A stretch of DNA of 64,000 nt from G963702155 sp963702155 (GTDB lineage Bacteria > Pseudomonadota > Alphaproteobacteria > Micavibrionales > Micavibrionaceae), in the NCBI GenBank assembly GCA_963702155.1, contig OY969717.1, forward strand, positions 124,001-188,000. Reading direction: 5' to 3'. Shown here piece after piece: positions 27,313 to 36,118 of the stretch. The notes beneath the pieces are model-generated. The model saw only the letters and a list, made by a program, of their open reading frames with translations. It had not been told where the DNA came from and ran no database searches. Both the position numbers and the translations under genes were made by a program. Position 1 is the stretch's first letter, and every line of letters starts with the position of its first letter.

Positions 27313-27341
27313 TTGACATAATTTAAAAATTTCAGTATATT
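27313..27341 (+). promoter_or_regulatory. Promoter of cargo gene 7
   Basis: TTGACA (27313-27318), 17 bases, TATATT (27336-27341): a near-consensus sigma70 promoter starting one base after the internal virion gene. Confidence 0.75.
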
Positions 27342-27367
27342 CCTGCGCTATAAAGCGGAGAAAAACG

Positions 27368-27763
27368 ATGAAAACACAAGATACGAATACAAATAAAATT
27401 ATAGACCTTACTGAGCCATGGCTTAAAAATGAACGCACACCGCCCACTACACGATCAAGCCTTCTGACTATTTTAAATACGTTGGCGCAAAATGCATTTG
27501 CGCTCGCATTGGATGATCCGGAAAATAAAATGGATACACAGCACAAAATATCGCTCATAGATCAGGCAAAGGCGTTAAATAAAATTATTCAGGAAACACG
27601 TATGGAAACACCTGCCACACAAAATCTTACCGCTCTATTTGAAAGCGTAAGAAAATTATCGCCGCATGTTCCAGAAAGCAAGCAGGCCTTCGTTCTTGAA
27701 AGTATTGAAGTTGTTTCAAAACGTGTTGAAAACGAAAATACTTTTCAAAACCAACCAACTTAA
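27368..27763 (+). CDS. Cargo gene 7: unknown 131-residue protein
   Basis: The protein is soluble and mainly helical (ILNTLAQNAFALALDD, SLIDQAKALNKIIQETR) with no known domain. It has a strong promoter of its own, AGCGGAGAAA as ribosome binding site and a perfect terminator. It is inserted between the internal virion gene and the tailspike gene. Together these features describe a self-contained moron cassette in the phage operon. Confidence 0.68.
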   Translation: MKTQDTNTNKIIDLTEPWLKNERTPPTTRSSLLTILNTLAQNAFALALDDPENKMDTQHKISLIDQAKALNKIIQETRMETPATQNLTALFESVRKLSPHVPESKQAFVLESIEVVSKRVENENTFQNQPT

Positions 27764-27787
27764 AAAAATGAAATAATAAAAATCTCT

Positions 27788-27812
27788 AAGCCCGCACATC
27801 GCGGGCTTTTTT
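27788..27812 (+). terminator. Terminator of cargo gene 7
   Basis: AAGCCCGC and GCGGGCTT form a perfect stem with a short loop, followed by T residues. Confidence 0.92.
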
Positions 27813-27843
27813 AATGCCAAATCACTTCAAAAGGATCACGCCC

Positions 27844-29870
27844 ATGCCCGATACACATATAAAAATTCCCGCCGTCACACCCATCGTGCGATATAATGCA
27901 AATGGCACGCAAACCGCGTTCGCCTTTCCGTTCCCAATATTCGAAAACGATGATCTATCCGTTTACCTGAACGGTGCAAATCAGGTTAGCGGTTTTAACA
28001 TCACCGGCGCAGGGACCAGCGCGGGCGGAACAATAATATTTAACGCCGCCCCAGATAACGGCACCATAATAACAATCGCGCGTGAGCTTTCTATCGAGCG
28101 CATAACCGATTTTCTGGAAGGGGGCGATTTTTCCGCCGCCTCTATTAATGCAGAGCTGGATTATATCATTGCCGCGCTTCAGCAAGTCGGGCGTGAAAAC
28201 GATTTGATGTTAAAATACGGCGATCATGAAGTGCCCGCAACCTCAATCCTGCCCGATAAATCCATCCGCGCAAATAAAGCGCTTGGATTCGATGGTGATG
28301 GAAATCCTATTGCCGTATCGCTCGAAGGCTCCATGGCCGCACCCGATTATACCGCGCTCGGCTCCGGCGCTCTCACGCGTACTTCAACAGATAAGTTAAG
28401 AGAGATGGTGAGCGTGAAAGATTTTGGCGCGGTCGGGGATGGCTTAACCGATGATACGATAGCCTTGCAAAACGCGCTTCAGTCAAGCTATTCAGTATAT
28501 TTACCAAACGGTACGTATTTAATAAAAAACACACTCGAACTCACATCGTATAGAGCCATTATCGGCATGGGGATGGCCTCGACAATTTTATGTAGCGATA
28601 ATAGCTTTAATGCGATTGAAATAAATGGCCGTAACACGCTTATTCAAAATTTGAGAATAATAAACGGTGATACAGCCTTGAAATATTTTGGAAAAACAAC
28701 CGAGTGTACTCAAAATGCCGCAAGCGACCTTACAATAGAAGCGTGCAATACAGGAATACAGCTTGATGGTTATAATGATGGCAGCCGCCCATGCTACTGG
28801 AACAATTTTGCCCGTATCCTTATCGAGCGCCCATTGATAAACGGCGTGCATCTAACGCTGACCGGCGGTGGCGATACGCCTAACGCCAATAAATTCCATG
28901 CTGTCCGTGTATATTCCAAAGGCGCGCTCACATCGCAAAACGGATTTTTTATCGAACATGGCAGTTTTAATAACAGCTTTGTCGATTGCGAAGCCAACAT
29001 GAACGGTAACAGCGCACAAGCTTGTTTCCGGCTAGGCGATGGATCAAATAAAACGTTGATTATGAACTTCTTGGCTGAGGGTTTTAATACCGTACCTAAT
29101 ATCCGAATTGATGAAAATGCCCGCGAGACATCTATTATAAACTTGAGCGCGGAAAGTAACGGCGCGGCGATTTGGGATTTCTCCGATGGCGATTATGACG
29201 CTTATAATGCAGGTTTCCCGTTTAAAAACCGCTTGCGTAAAACAACCGTGACCGACCTAACGGCAACCCTAATGCGTTTTGATACAGAATTTATCGATAC
29301 GGCCGGAACGACCACAATTGACCTGTCCCACACGGTGCATATCGTAAACGCCAGTAATGGTGCAATCACAATTGAACTGCCCAATGCCGGTGATGCGGTT
29401 GGAGCGGAAATCACAATCAAAAAAGTCGATATTACAGGTAATATTGTTACAATCACAGAAACCGGCGGCTTAGGACCGGATCGCAATGATATGCTGCTCG
29501 GTGGGCCAAATGATTACGCAACGCTGGTCTCAAACGGCGCGGAATGGTTTATCACCAGCTCAAACCGCTTGGCGGGTAACACGCGATTTATTGACGGTAC
29601 AGGCACGGTGGATATTGACATGGCCGTGGATGTATATTTGCTATCAAGTTTCTCTGGAGCCATGACCGCGCGCCTGCCCCCGCAAACGCCGCCGAAGCCG
29701 TTGGGCGAATCATTACGCTCAAAAAAACCGATAGCTCCTCCAACGCGGTCACCGTAAGCGAGCAGGGCGGCAGTGGCCCCGATAACTTCGCCCAACCATT
29801 AAACAGCCAATACAATGCCATCACCGTCGTATCCAACGGCGCAAACTGGCACATTCTAAACCGCTTTTAA
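27844..29870 (+). CDS. Tailspike with pectate-lyase-like beta-helix, frameshifted
   Basis: The ATG at 27844 has AAAAGGATC upstream; an in-frame ATG at 27814 lies inside the terminator region and is rejected. Residues 1-150 are a podovirus tail-fibre N-terminus (VRYNANGTQTAFAFPFPIFENDDL). DFGAVGDGLTDDTIALQNAL near residue 199 is the classic start of a right-handed beta-helix pectate-lyase/depolymerase domain. After that come two copies of a TTIDLS...ITIELPNAG-type beta module. Adding a C to the five-C run near 29687 restores the second module and ends the protein at 29870 with 675 residues. It should bind and perhaps cleave a surface polysaccharide. Confidence 0.88.
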
Positions 29871-29884
29871 AAGGGTAGGGTAAA

Positions 29885-29908
29885 ACATGCGTTAAAAGCA
29901 TTTTTTTT
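29885..29908 (+). terminator. Weak terminator after the tailspike
   Basis: ATGC and GCAT form a short stem with an A-rich loop, followed by eight T residues. The stem is short, so efficiency is doubtful. Confidence 0.45.
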
Positions 29909-30000
29909 GTTTGCAAAAACATAATATTTTCCTTTATTAGATTTATCTAAATACGGTTTAGAAAATGTATTTAAAAATATAACGAAACGGAGAGAAAAAA

Positions 30001-30471
30001 ATGGGACATCCAAAACTAGAAGTTCAAAAAAAACACCCCGAAGTGCAACATAAGCTTGAAGATTTGATTGATAAGCGATCCGCTGGTTTCATGGAGGTTG
30101 TTTATAATGCTGAGCATGAGCGGATGAAGGCAAATATGCCGCAAATGCGTGAAATATTTTCAAGTACGGCATCTGAAACGCTATATAAAAATCAGGTAGA
30201 ACTTGCGCAATCTTATAAATCAAACGCTGATATTGTATTAAAAGAAATTAGTGAAAACGGAGATTACAAAGGCTTTGAAGTGAGAAGTGCTGCATGGAAA
30301 ATGGATATCGCACAAATAAAATTAAACAATGAATTTGTAGAAGCCATTACACTAGGATCAGGCATGCCGCGGTCTTTTAAGGATAAAGATGCACAAGGCG
30401 TCGCTGGCGTTTTAAAACATGAACTGGGTGTATATTTAAGCACGCAGCACTATAACGCAAAGCTTGGTTAA
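30001..30471 (+). CDS. Cargo gene 8: unknown 156-residue protein
   Basis: The product is hydrophilic and helical, with charged stretches (KLEVQKKHPEVQHKLEDLIDK) and no signal peptide or recognised domain. ACGGAGAG lies 9 bases before the ATG. It is inserted between the tailspike and the terminase gene and has a perfect terminator. A 130-base A/T-rich leader could hold a promoter, but no good hexamer pair is visible. Confidence 0.65.
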   Translation: MGHPKLEVQKKHPEVQHKLEDLIDKRSAGFMEVVYNAEHERMKANMPQMREIFSSTASETLYKNQVELAQSYKSNADIVLKEISENGDYKGFEVRSAAWKMDIAQIKLNNEFVEAITLGSGMPRSFKDKDAQGVAGVLKHELGVYLSTQHYNAKLG

Positions 30472-30502
30472 GCGATAAAATATAAAACGTTAAATCAATA
30501 TT

Positions 30503-30533
30503 TAAAGCCCGTCCTTTCGCGACGGGTTTTTTT
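30503..30533 (+). terminator. Terminator of cargo gene 8
   Basis: AAGCCCGTC pairs with GACGGGTTT over a TTTCGC-type loop, then seven T residues. It lies only 26 bases before the terminase start codon, leaving little room for a separate terminase promoter. Confidence 0.9.
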
Positions 30534-30558
30534 ATTTTTCACTATAGAAAAGAGACTT

Positions 30559-32064
30559 ATGAACATACAAAACGACGCTGGCAATGGCGGCGACAATACG
30601 TATATCAGTTTTCAAAATTTTGTTGAAAGCTGGAACGCGCTTCAAAATATGGATACGCCTGGAATTCATATTAAAATGATCAACTGGCTCGAATCCAAAT
30701 GGCATAATAATGAAACACGGTTACTCGTTATGGCGTTCCGCGCTTTTGGAAAAAGCACAATTATCGGCCTGTTCTGCGTATGGATTTTACAAAATAACCC
30801 CAGTAAACGCATTCTTGTTTTATCTGCAGACGAGGCACTCGCCCGTAAAATGGTGCGTAACGTAAAACGCATTATTGAGCGCCACCCCCTAACACATGGC
30901 CTAAAACCCGCAAAGCCCGATCAATGGGCGTCCGACCGTTTTACAATAAATCGTGATACAGAACTGCGCGACCCCTCCATGCTGGCCAAAGGGATCAGCG
31001 CAAACTTGACCGGAACCCGCGCTGATATTGTCATTTGCGATGATGTGGAAGTGCCAAACACTAGCGATAGTGCAGAGAAGCGCGAGAACCTACGTAAACA
31101 ACTGGCCGAAGTTATATATATTTTAAGCCCGAACGGGACGCAGCTTTATACTGGAACGCCGCATACCTATCAGACGATATATGCGGAAAATGCCCGTGCA
31201 GAATTGGGCGAGGATGAAGCGTTCTTAAACGGGTTTTGCCGTCTTAAAATACCATTATTGGACAAGAACAACAACAGCGTATGGCCAGATAAATATGATC
31301 GCCAGACTATAGCGCAAATCAAGCGCCAGACGGGGCCGAACAAATTCGCCAGACAAATGATGTTGGAGCCGGTTGATATATCGGAAGGGCACCTAAACCC
31401 TGCGCTACTAAATGTGTATGAAGATGAATTACACTATGTGAAGGAACTGAACGGTCTTTATATTGGGGGGCGAAAAATGATATCCGGCACGGCATGGTGG
31501 GATCCTGCCTTTGGCTCTGCGCGCGGAGATGCAAGTGTTTTGGCTATCATTTTTACAGATGAAAAAGGCGCGCTGTACCTTCAGCATTTGCTCTATATCA
31601 AAACCAATCCGAATGAGGCAGAAGACGAAGCCAATCAGCAATGTACCGCCATCGCCGCCGCCCTAAAACAACACTACGTGCCGAGCGTATCGGTGGAAGT
31701 GAACGGTATTGGAAAATTCCTGCCCCGTATTCTAAGAAACACACTCGCCCGTAGCCGCACCCCCTGCGCGGTGGAAGAGGCGGTTAGTAGCCGTTCAAAG
31801 GATTTGCGAATATTGGAGGCTTTTGATGCGGTATTAGCGGCCAGAATGCTCAACATTCACCGCTCAATTTATCAAACGCCCTTTATATCCGAGATGCGCG
31901 ACTGGAAAACTGGAAAATCAGGCGGCAAGGATGATGGTTTGGATGCGGTAGCCGGCGCAATAACAAAACAACCCGTCCGCATTGAACGCATTTATGGCAA
32001 GGGCGGATACAATTGGAGCGGAACCGCCAAAAACCATACCGCAAAAACCGATTTTACGGTTTAA
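30559..32064 (+). CDS. Terminase large subunit
   Basis: The 501-residue protein has an ATPase domain with a Walker A variant AFRAFGKST (59-67) and Walker B DIVICDD (156-162). The C-terminal RNase H-like nuclease is marked by AWWDPAFGSARGDAS near residue 310 and KDDGLDAVAGAI near 470. It translocates and cuts DNA during head filling. It ranks with T7 gp19-like terminases. The frame is intact. No small-subunit gene is recognisable nearby, which matters for how DNA would be chosen for packaging. Confidence 0.93.
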   Translation: MNIQNDAGNGGDNTYISFQNFVESWNALQNMDTPGIHIKMINWLESKWHNNETRLLVMAFRAFGKSTIIGLFCVWILQNNPSKRILVLSADEALARKMVRNVKRIIERHPLTHGLKPAKPDQWASDRFTINRDTELRDPSMLAKGISANLTGTRADIVICDDVEVPNTSDSAEKRENLRKQLAEVIYILSPNGTQLYTGTPHTYQTIYAENARAELGEDEAFLNGFCRLKIPLLDKNNNSVWPDKYDRQTIAQIKRQTGPNKFARQMMLEPVDISEGHLNPALLNVYEDELHYVKELNGLYIGGRKMISGTAWWDPAFGSARGDASVLAIIFTDEKGALYLQHLLYIKTNPNEAEDEANQQCTAIAAALKQHYVPSVSVEVNGIGKFLPRILRNTLARSRTPCAVEEAVSSRSKDLRILEAFDAVLAARMLNIHRSIYQTPFISEMRDWKTGKSGGKDDGLDAVAGAITKQPVRIERIYGKGGYNWSGTAKNHTAKTDFTV

Positions 32065-32084
32065 GGTAAGTTATTATAATATCT

Positions 32085-32519
32085 TCAAGATAAATCTGAT
32101 TTAGGCGTACTGGAAAATTTATTTCGGTATTCCAGACCGTAATAATCAATAGTCTGACAATGCGCTTCCCGTTTGGCCGCGTCCATATCGGCCTCTGAAT
32201 CAAGTACATTTTGATTTAACACAAAAAACGCATTAACGGCATCCCATATGGGGTCGCTGCCGATGTCATCACCCATTGTTATAATATAGTCTAAATTATT
32301 AGGATTGCTTAAATTTTTCAACGGATCCACATCGTTGACGTGCTGATAACGGGTAAAAGAATACTGATTTGTACCTTTCGTTTTGTCAAACTCATAATCT
32401 GCGAGAATGTCTATGGCATAACTGGATGCGTCATAGGCTGTAGCCTTTACAAGATCAGTTTTTTCTGAGCCTGCCTGCGTGAAAATTTCGGAAATCTCAT
32501 GAGCAGGTGTGGGCAGCAT
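32085..32519 (-). CDS. Cargo gene 9: unknown 144-residue protein
   Basis: The acidic, soluble protein (isoelectric point clearly low, many Asp residues) has no domain I recognise. It is on the opposite strand between the terminase and the lysis genes. AAAGATTGATAT lies before the ATG. It resembles cargo genes 4 and 5 in composition, not in sequence. Confidence 0.6.
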   Translation of the reverse strand: MLPTPAHEISEIFTQAGSEKTDLVKATAYDASSYAIDILADYEFDKTKGTNQYSFTRYQHVNDVDPLKNLSNPNNLDYIITMGDDIGSDPIWDAVNAFFVLNQNVLDSEADMDAAKREAHCQTIDYYGLEYRNKFSSTPKSDLS

Positions 32520-32655
32520 ATATCAATCTTTCTATAAATTAACAATTTAATATGAAACAAAAATACAAAAACTGCAAGATTTCATTGCTAAAAATGTCAT
32601 TTTTTCCCGCAATACATAATATGAAAATCACAATATCTTAAAAGAGATAAAATAT

Positions 32656-32976
32656 ATGAAAACACTCTCAATCGACCTTATGTGGTGGATCACCGTTATC
32701 GATTTACCCGCATTGGCCGGATTATTCTGGCTTATATGGCGCACGCGTCAGGATTCAGAAACCGCTATCGATACGATGCAATCGTTGCTGGACAAGCGTT
32801 CAAACCAACTTCGCGAGGCACTTTACGCATTCAAACTGGAGGTTGCTAAACACTACGCCTCACAAACCGATCTCGGTAATCTGGAACGCCGCATCGTCTC
32901 ACATCTTCTAAGAATTGAAGCAAAACTGGATGCAACGGCTTTAAAAGCCGAAGCTCTGGGCGCAAAAGATAAATAA
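32656..32976 (+). CDS. Small membrane-anchored coiled-coil phage protein
   Basis: The 106-residue protein has one membrane segment (LMWWITVIDLPALAGLFWLIW, about residues 8-28) and then a long charged coiled coil. This layout and the position before endolysin and holin fit a spanin-like or Rz-like protein, or a membrane accessory of lysis. From memory it is regular in related islands. No lipobox or signal peptidase site is seen. Confidence 0.7.
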   Translation: MKTLSIDLMWWITVIDLPALAGLFWLIWRTRQDSETAIDTMQSLLDKRSNQLREALYAFKLEVAKHYASQTDLGNLERRIVSHLLRIEAKLDATALKAEALGAKDK

Positions 32977-33019
32977 AACAGACCTAAACCTTTAATCTTC
33001 AAACTAAAAGGATAACCCT

Positions 33020-33523
33020 ATGAAAAAACCGCCAAAATTAACGGCGATCGATAGCGCATGCCGTCCCGAAAAAGGCAGCGAAGCCGATCGCGAAATGCAC
33101 GAATTTTACCAGAATATTGAAATAGACACCCTTGCCCGCACATTATGGGGTGAAGCAAGAGGAGAGGGGGAGCGCGGCATGCACGCCGTTGCAAACGTAA
33201 TAATAAATCGTGCGCGCCACGCCGAAAAACGGGGTAAATTCTGGTGGGGCAATAATATTATTCAAGTCTGCCAAAAGCCTTATCAATTCTCATGCTGGAA
33301 TAGGAGCGACCCGAATTTTCGTAAACTACAGACTATTGATACGCGTAATTTTGCCTATGCCACAGCTCTGAAAATTGCAAAAAGAGCGGTATTAGAAACT
33401 TTTGAGGATATGACCAACGGCGCAACGCATTATCACGCGAAATCAATAGAGCCATATTGGGCAAAAAATGAGATCCCCCTCATTTCCATCGGTAATCATG
33501 TTTTCTATCGTTTAGTCAAATAA
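33020..33523 (+). CDS. SleB-type cell wall hydrolase, endolysin
   Basis: The 167-residue protein is a Hydrolase_2 (SleB/CwlJ) domain with LARTLWGEARGEGERGMHAVANVIINR, where the GEAxGE glutamates are the catalytic candidates, followed by the PYQFSCWN motif. It has no signal peptide, so release would depend on the holin gene 10 bases downstream. SleB-family enzymes are lytic transglycosylases or amidases acting on peptidoglycan. AAAGGATAACCC precedes the ATG. Confidence 0.92.
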   Translation: MKKPPKLTAIDSACRPEKGSEADREMHEFYQNIEIDTLARTLWGEARGEGERGMHAVANVIINRARHAEKRGKFWWGNNIIQVCQKPYQFSCWNRSDPNFRKLQTIDTRNFAYATALKIAKRAVLETFEDMTNGATHYHAKSIEPYWAKNEIPLISIGNHVFYRLVK

Positions 33524-33533
33524 GGGTATCAAA

Positions 33534-34052
33534 ATGTTTAATCTTCTCTCCCAACTTGGTCTGCCTTTTTTAATTACACTTGTATCTAAAGCGCTCGGCT
33601 CGATAGATAATCCGTTAACCCGTGCCGCCGCCGAAGCACTAAATGCGGTAGATGAAGCCATAAAACGGGGTCAAATCACCACCGATCAAATGATTGAGGC
33701 CAACCGCCACACTGAAGAAATGGCCATAATAGCCGCAACACGTGAAACATCCAAACTTGCGGAAATTAACGCAAGCTTGCGCGCCGAAGTCGCATCAAAC
33801 GATCCCTATGTCCGACGCATGCGTCCGACTTTTGGGTATATTATGGCTTTGACATGGGCAGCGCAAATGTTCGGTGCGGCCTATATTATAGTATTCGAAA
33901 CCGAAAAATCCGGCATGGTTTTAAACGCAATCAGTTCGCTAAGTGCAATCTGGACAGTTGGTTTATCGGTGCTTGGAATTTATGTTTATAAACGCAGCCG
34001 CGAAAAACTGGCGAGCCAAGAAACTATTTTCTGGAATAATACAAAAAAATGA
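33534..34052 (+). CDS. Three-TM holin family protein
   Basis: The 172-residue protein shows the Holin_3TMs pattern: an N-terminal hydrophobic stretch, a helical charged centre (EMAIIAATRETSKLAEINASLRAE), NDPYVRRMRPTFGYIMALTWAAQ, and two C-terminal membrane segments. This family is common next to endolysins in alphaproteobacterial phages and in gene-transfer-agent clusters. It would permeabilise the inner membrane to release the hydrolase. It is the last gene of the island. Confidence 0.88.
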   Translation: MFNLLSQLGLPFLITLVSKALGSIDNPLTRAAAEALNAVDEAIKRGQITTDQMIEANRHTEEMAIIAATRETSKLAEINASLRAEVASNDPYVRRMRPTFGYIMALTWAAQMFGAAYIIVFETEKSGMVLNAISSLSAIWTVGLSVLGIYVYKRSREKLASQETIFWNNTKK

Positions 34053-34146
34053 ACGCATAGGCTTTCTAAACGTTGCATATTCCGTTATACGATTAGAATA
34101 TTAAAACATCCAATCCATTGAAAACCGTTTAGATTTAAAAGAGATT

Positions 34147-35430
34147 ATGAGCAACCACACCCCAGAGAGAACACCGCCGCAAAGTCGTAATGTTATTATG
34201 AATATGGCTCGCAGATTTATGCAACTGGAGGCGTCTGGCGGTATTTTGCTGGTTATTGCAGCTACGATTGCAATTATTTTTGCAAATACATTTTTATACG
34301 ATATCTACAATCATATTTTAAATGGCATAAAGTTTAAAATTGGGTTTGATGATGTTGATGGCACATTTAATCTCGAAGTGAAAAAATCGCTTCTATTATG
34401 GATCAATGACGGTTTTATGGCTGTCTTCTTCCTGTTGGTTGGATTGGAGATAAAACGTGAAGTAAAAGATGGCGAATTATCGAGCCGCTCGCGCGCGCTT
34501 TTACCTATAATGGGCGCAATTGGTGGTATTCTAGTGCCAGCCGGTATTTACTATTTTATAAATATGGATTCGCCGGAAACGATTAAGGGTTGGGCGATAC
34601 CCGCCGCTACCGATATTGCATTTTCCCTTGGGGTGTTGAGCCTCCTCGGAAGCCGTGTCCCGACCAGTTTGAAAATCCTTCTAACTGCCGTTGCAGTTAT
34701 TGACGATTTGGCAGCGATTTTAATCATCGCATTCTTTTATACAAGTGGTCTGGTCATGACCCCGCTTTATTTTGCAGCCGGCGCGCTGGCTGTACTGGGG
34801 TTTATGAATTGGCGCGGATATAGCTCTATCACGCCCTATATTCTGGTTGGAATTATTCTATGGGTCGCCGTTCTGAAATCAGGCATGCATGCAACATTGG
34901 CAGGTGTTATTACGGCATTCTTTATTCCGCATAGCTGCCCCAAAGATAAGGATTATTCCCCCGGCACACATTTGGAGCATGTCCTGCACCCGTGGGTTGC
35001 CTTCATGATTTTACCCATTTTCGCCTTTGCCAATGCGGGCGTACCTTTTGCCGGCATGGGGCTTCACTCCTTCGGAGAGCCTGTAACACTTGGTATTATT
35101 CTAGGCCTTGTGGTAGGTAAGCCAGTTGGTATTTTTGCCATGCTTTATATTGCAATTAAGATCGGTATGTCACCTAAGCCTCCGGGTACAACATGGTCAC
35201 AATTATTGGCCGTATCCGTATTGTGTGGTATCGGATTTACGATGTCGCTCTTCATTGGCGGCTTGGCATTTAACGATTATCATTTGCAGGCCTCAATTCG
35301 TCTCGGCGTTTTGGTTGCCTCTCTTATATCGGCCTTTGTCGGATACTTTATCTTGCGCGCGAGTATCTCTAAAACATCAGGACCAGTAACGCCAAAACCA
35401 GATCAAAATCCGGTTAAGTTTAAGGCATAA
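34147..35430 (+). CDS. nhaA: Na+/H+ antiporter NhaA
   Basis: The 427-residue protein has about 12 membrane segments and family motifs: FFLLVGLEIKRE, the paired aspartates in PAATDIAFSLG and AVIDDLAAI, and FFIPH...HPWVAFMILPIFAFANAG. It exchanges external protons for internal sodium and controls pH and sodium tolerance. It is normal for the family except for a 40-residue insertion-like loop near residues 55-80. The gap before it (34053-34146) shows no att-like repeat relative to the other island end. Confidence 0.96.
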   Translation: MSNHTPERTPPQSRNVIMNMARRFMQLEASGGILLVIAATIAIIFANTFLYDIYNHILNGIKFKIGFDDVDGTFNLEVKKSLLLWINDGFMAVFFLLVGLEIKREVKDGELSSRSRALLPIMGAIGGILVPAGIYYFINMDSPETIKGWAIPAATDIAFSLGVLSLLGSRVPTSLKILLTAVAVIDDLAAILIIAFFYTSGLVMTPLYFAAGALAVLGFMNWRGYSSITPYILVGIILWVAVLKSGMHATLAGVITAFFIPHSCPKDKDYSPGTHLEHVLHPWVAFMILPIFAFANAGVPFAGMGLHSFGEPVTLGIILGLVVGKPVGIFAMLYIAIKIGMSPKPPGTTWSQLLAVSVLCGIGFTMSLFIGGLAFNDYHLQASIRLGVLVASLISAFVGYFILRASISKTSGPVTPKPDQNPVKFKA

Positions 35431-35435
35431 AAATC

Positions 35436-35936
35436 TTAAGCATTAAAAATACGCGGTTCATCGTTACGTTTGAGCTGTGTATTTTTATCCATCTTTTGTT
35501 TCATTTTACGTTTTAATAAATCAAGGTCGTTCTTTAAAAAATTTTGCTGAGATGGGGAGGCTGCATTATAAAAATCCTGCGTATGTTTTAACGCTTTTTT
35601 ATAGCTATTTAGTGTTTCAACGTGCTTGCCTAAAATGCGGTATCCATTGGCCATATCAGAAATTTCTATTCTGAAAATTTGCCGCCCTGTTTCAAAATCG
35701 GCACTGTCTATTGATGGAAGATTTGAAAGGCTATCTAAAAAATCATGCATCGAAGCAACATCTCCTTTCTTTGGATATCGCTTTTCTTGCGGAGGCTGAA
35801 CAACTGCAACACTATCTTGTGTATTTTGAAAATCAGAAGAAATGCTTTCGTTTTTTTGTGAATTTTGCAAAAAATAGATACCGCTCGCCAAGCTGAAAAC
35901 GCCTGCAATAATATTCCTGTGCCGTTTTTTAAACAT
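35436..35936 (-). CDS. Membrane-anchored protein, unknown function
   Basis: The ATG at 35936 is chosen over one at 35948 because AGGGA is spaced correctly only from it. The 166-residue protein has a basic N-terminus and one hydrophobic segment (HRNIIAGVFSLASGIYFL), then a soluble helical part with likely TPR-like character (NGYRILGKHVETLNSYKKALKHTQDF). It is probably anchored in the inner membrane facing the periplasm. No family is recognised. Confidence 0.65.
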   Translation of the reverse strand: MFKKRHRNIIAGVFSLASGIYFLQNSQKNESISSDFQNTQDSVAVVQPPQEKRYPKKGDVASMHDFLDSLSNLPSIDSADFETGRQIFRIEISDMANGYRILGKHVETLNSYKKALKHTQDFYNAASPSQQNFLKNDLDLLKRKMKQKMDKNTQLKRNDEPRIFNA

Positions 35937-36118
35937 CAATCCCTGCATCCCTTTTTAAATTTGTATTATGACTATATATAATGAAAATATATTTGAAAAT
36001 GCTTTAAGTGGATAAAAAAACACTAAATAGATACATAAGCTTCACAAAATGTTAAGATTTGCACACGAAAATGCATTTCATATTATAAACCACTCCATAA
36101 CGTTCATATAAAGATTTA

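Larger units (their letters stand above)
15683..34052 (+). mobile_element. Podovirus-type virion and lysis gene island without replication or integration genes
   Basis: The island holds portal, Bbp19-like, scaffold candidate, capsid, tail tubular A and B, internal virion protein candidate, beta-helix tailspike, large terminase, a coiled-coil membrane protein, SleB-type endolysin and 3TM holin in collinear order. I see no integrase, transposase, DNA or RNA polymerase, helicase, repressor or small terminase. No tRNA or direct repeat marks its ends at pyrE and nhaA. Nine unrelated cargo genes interrupt it. This fits a domesticated podovirus or a gene transfer agent; a replication-deleted prophage is the alternative. 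Confidence 0.75.

Noticed and set aside
17880..29690. Programmed ribosomal frameshifting at C runs in portal and tail genes
   Set aside because: The breaks occur in several genes and once in a host EAL gene, in the middle of conserved domains, and all need an added base; sequence error explains them better.
15408..34146. Attachment-site direct repeats flanking the island
   Set aside because: Comparing 15408-15682 with 34053-34146 by eye gave no convincing shared core, and no tRNA lies at either end.
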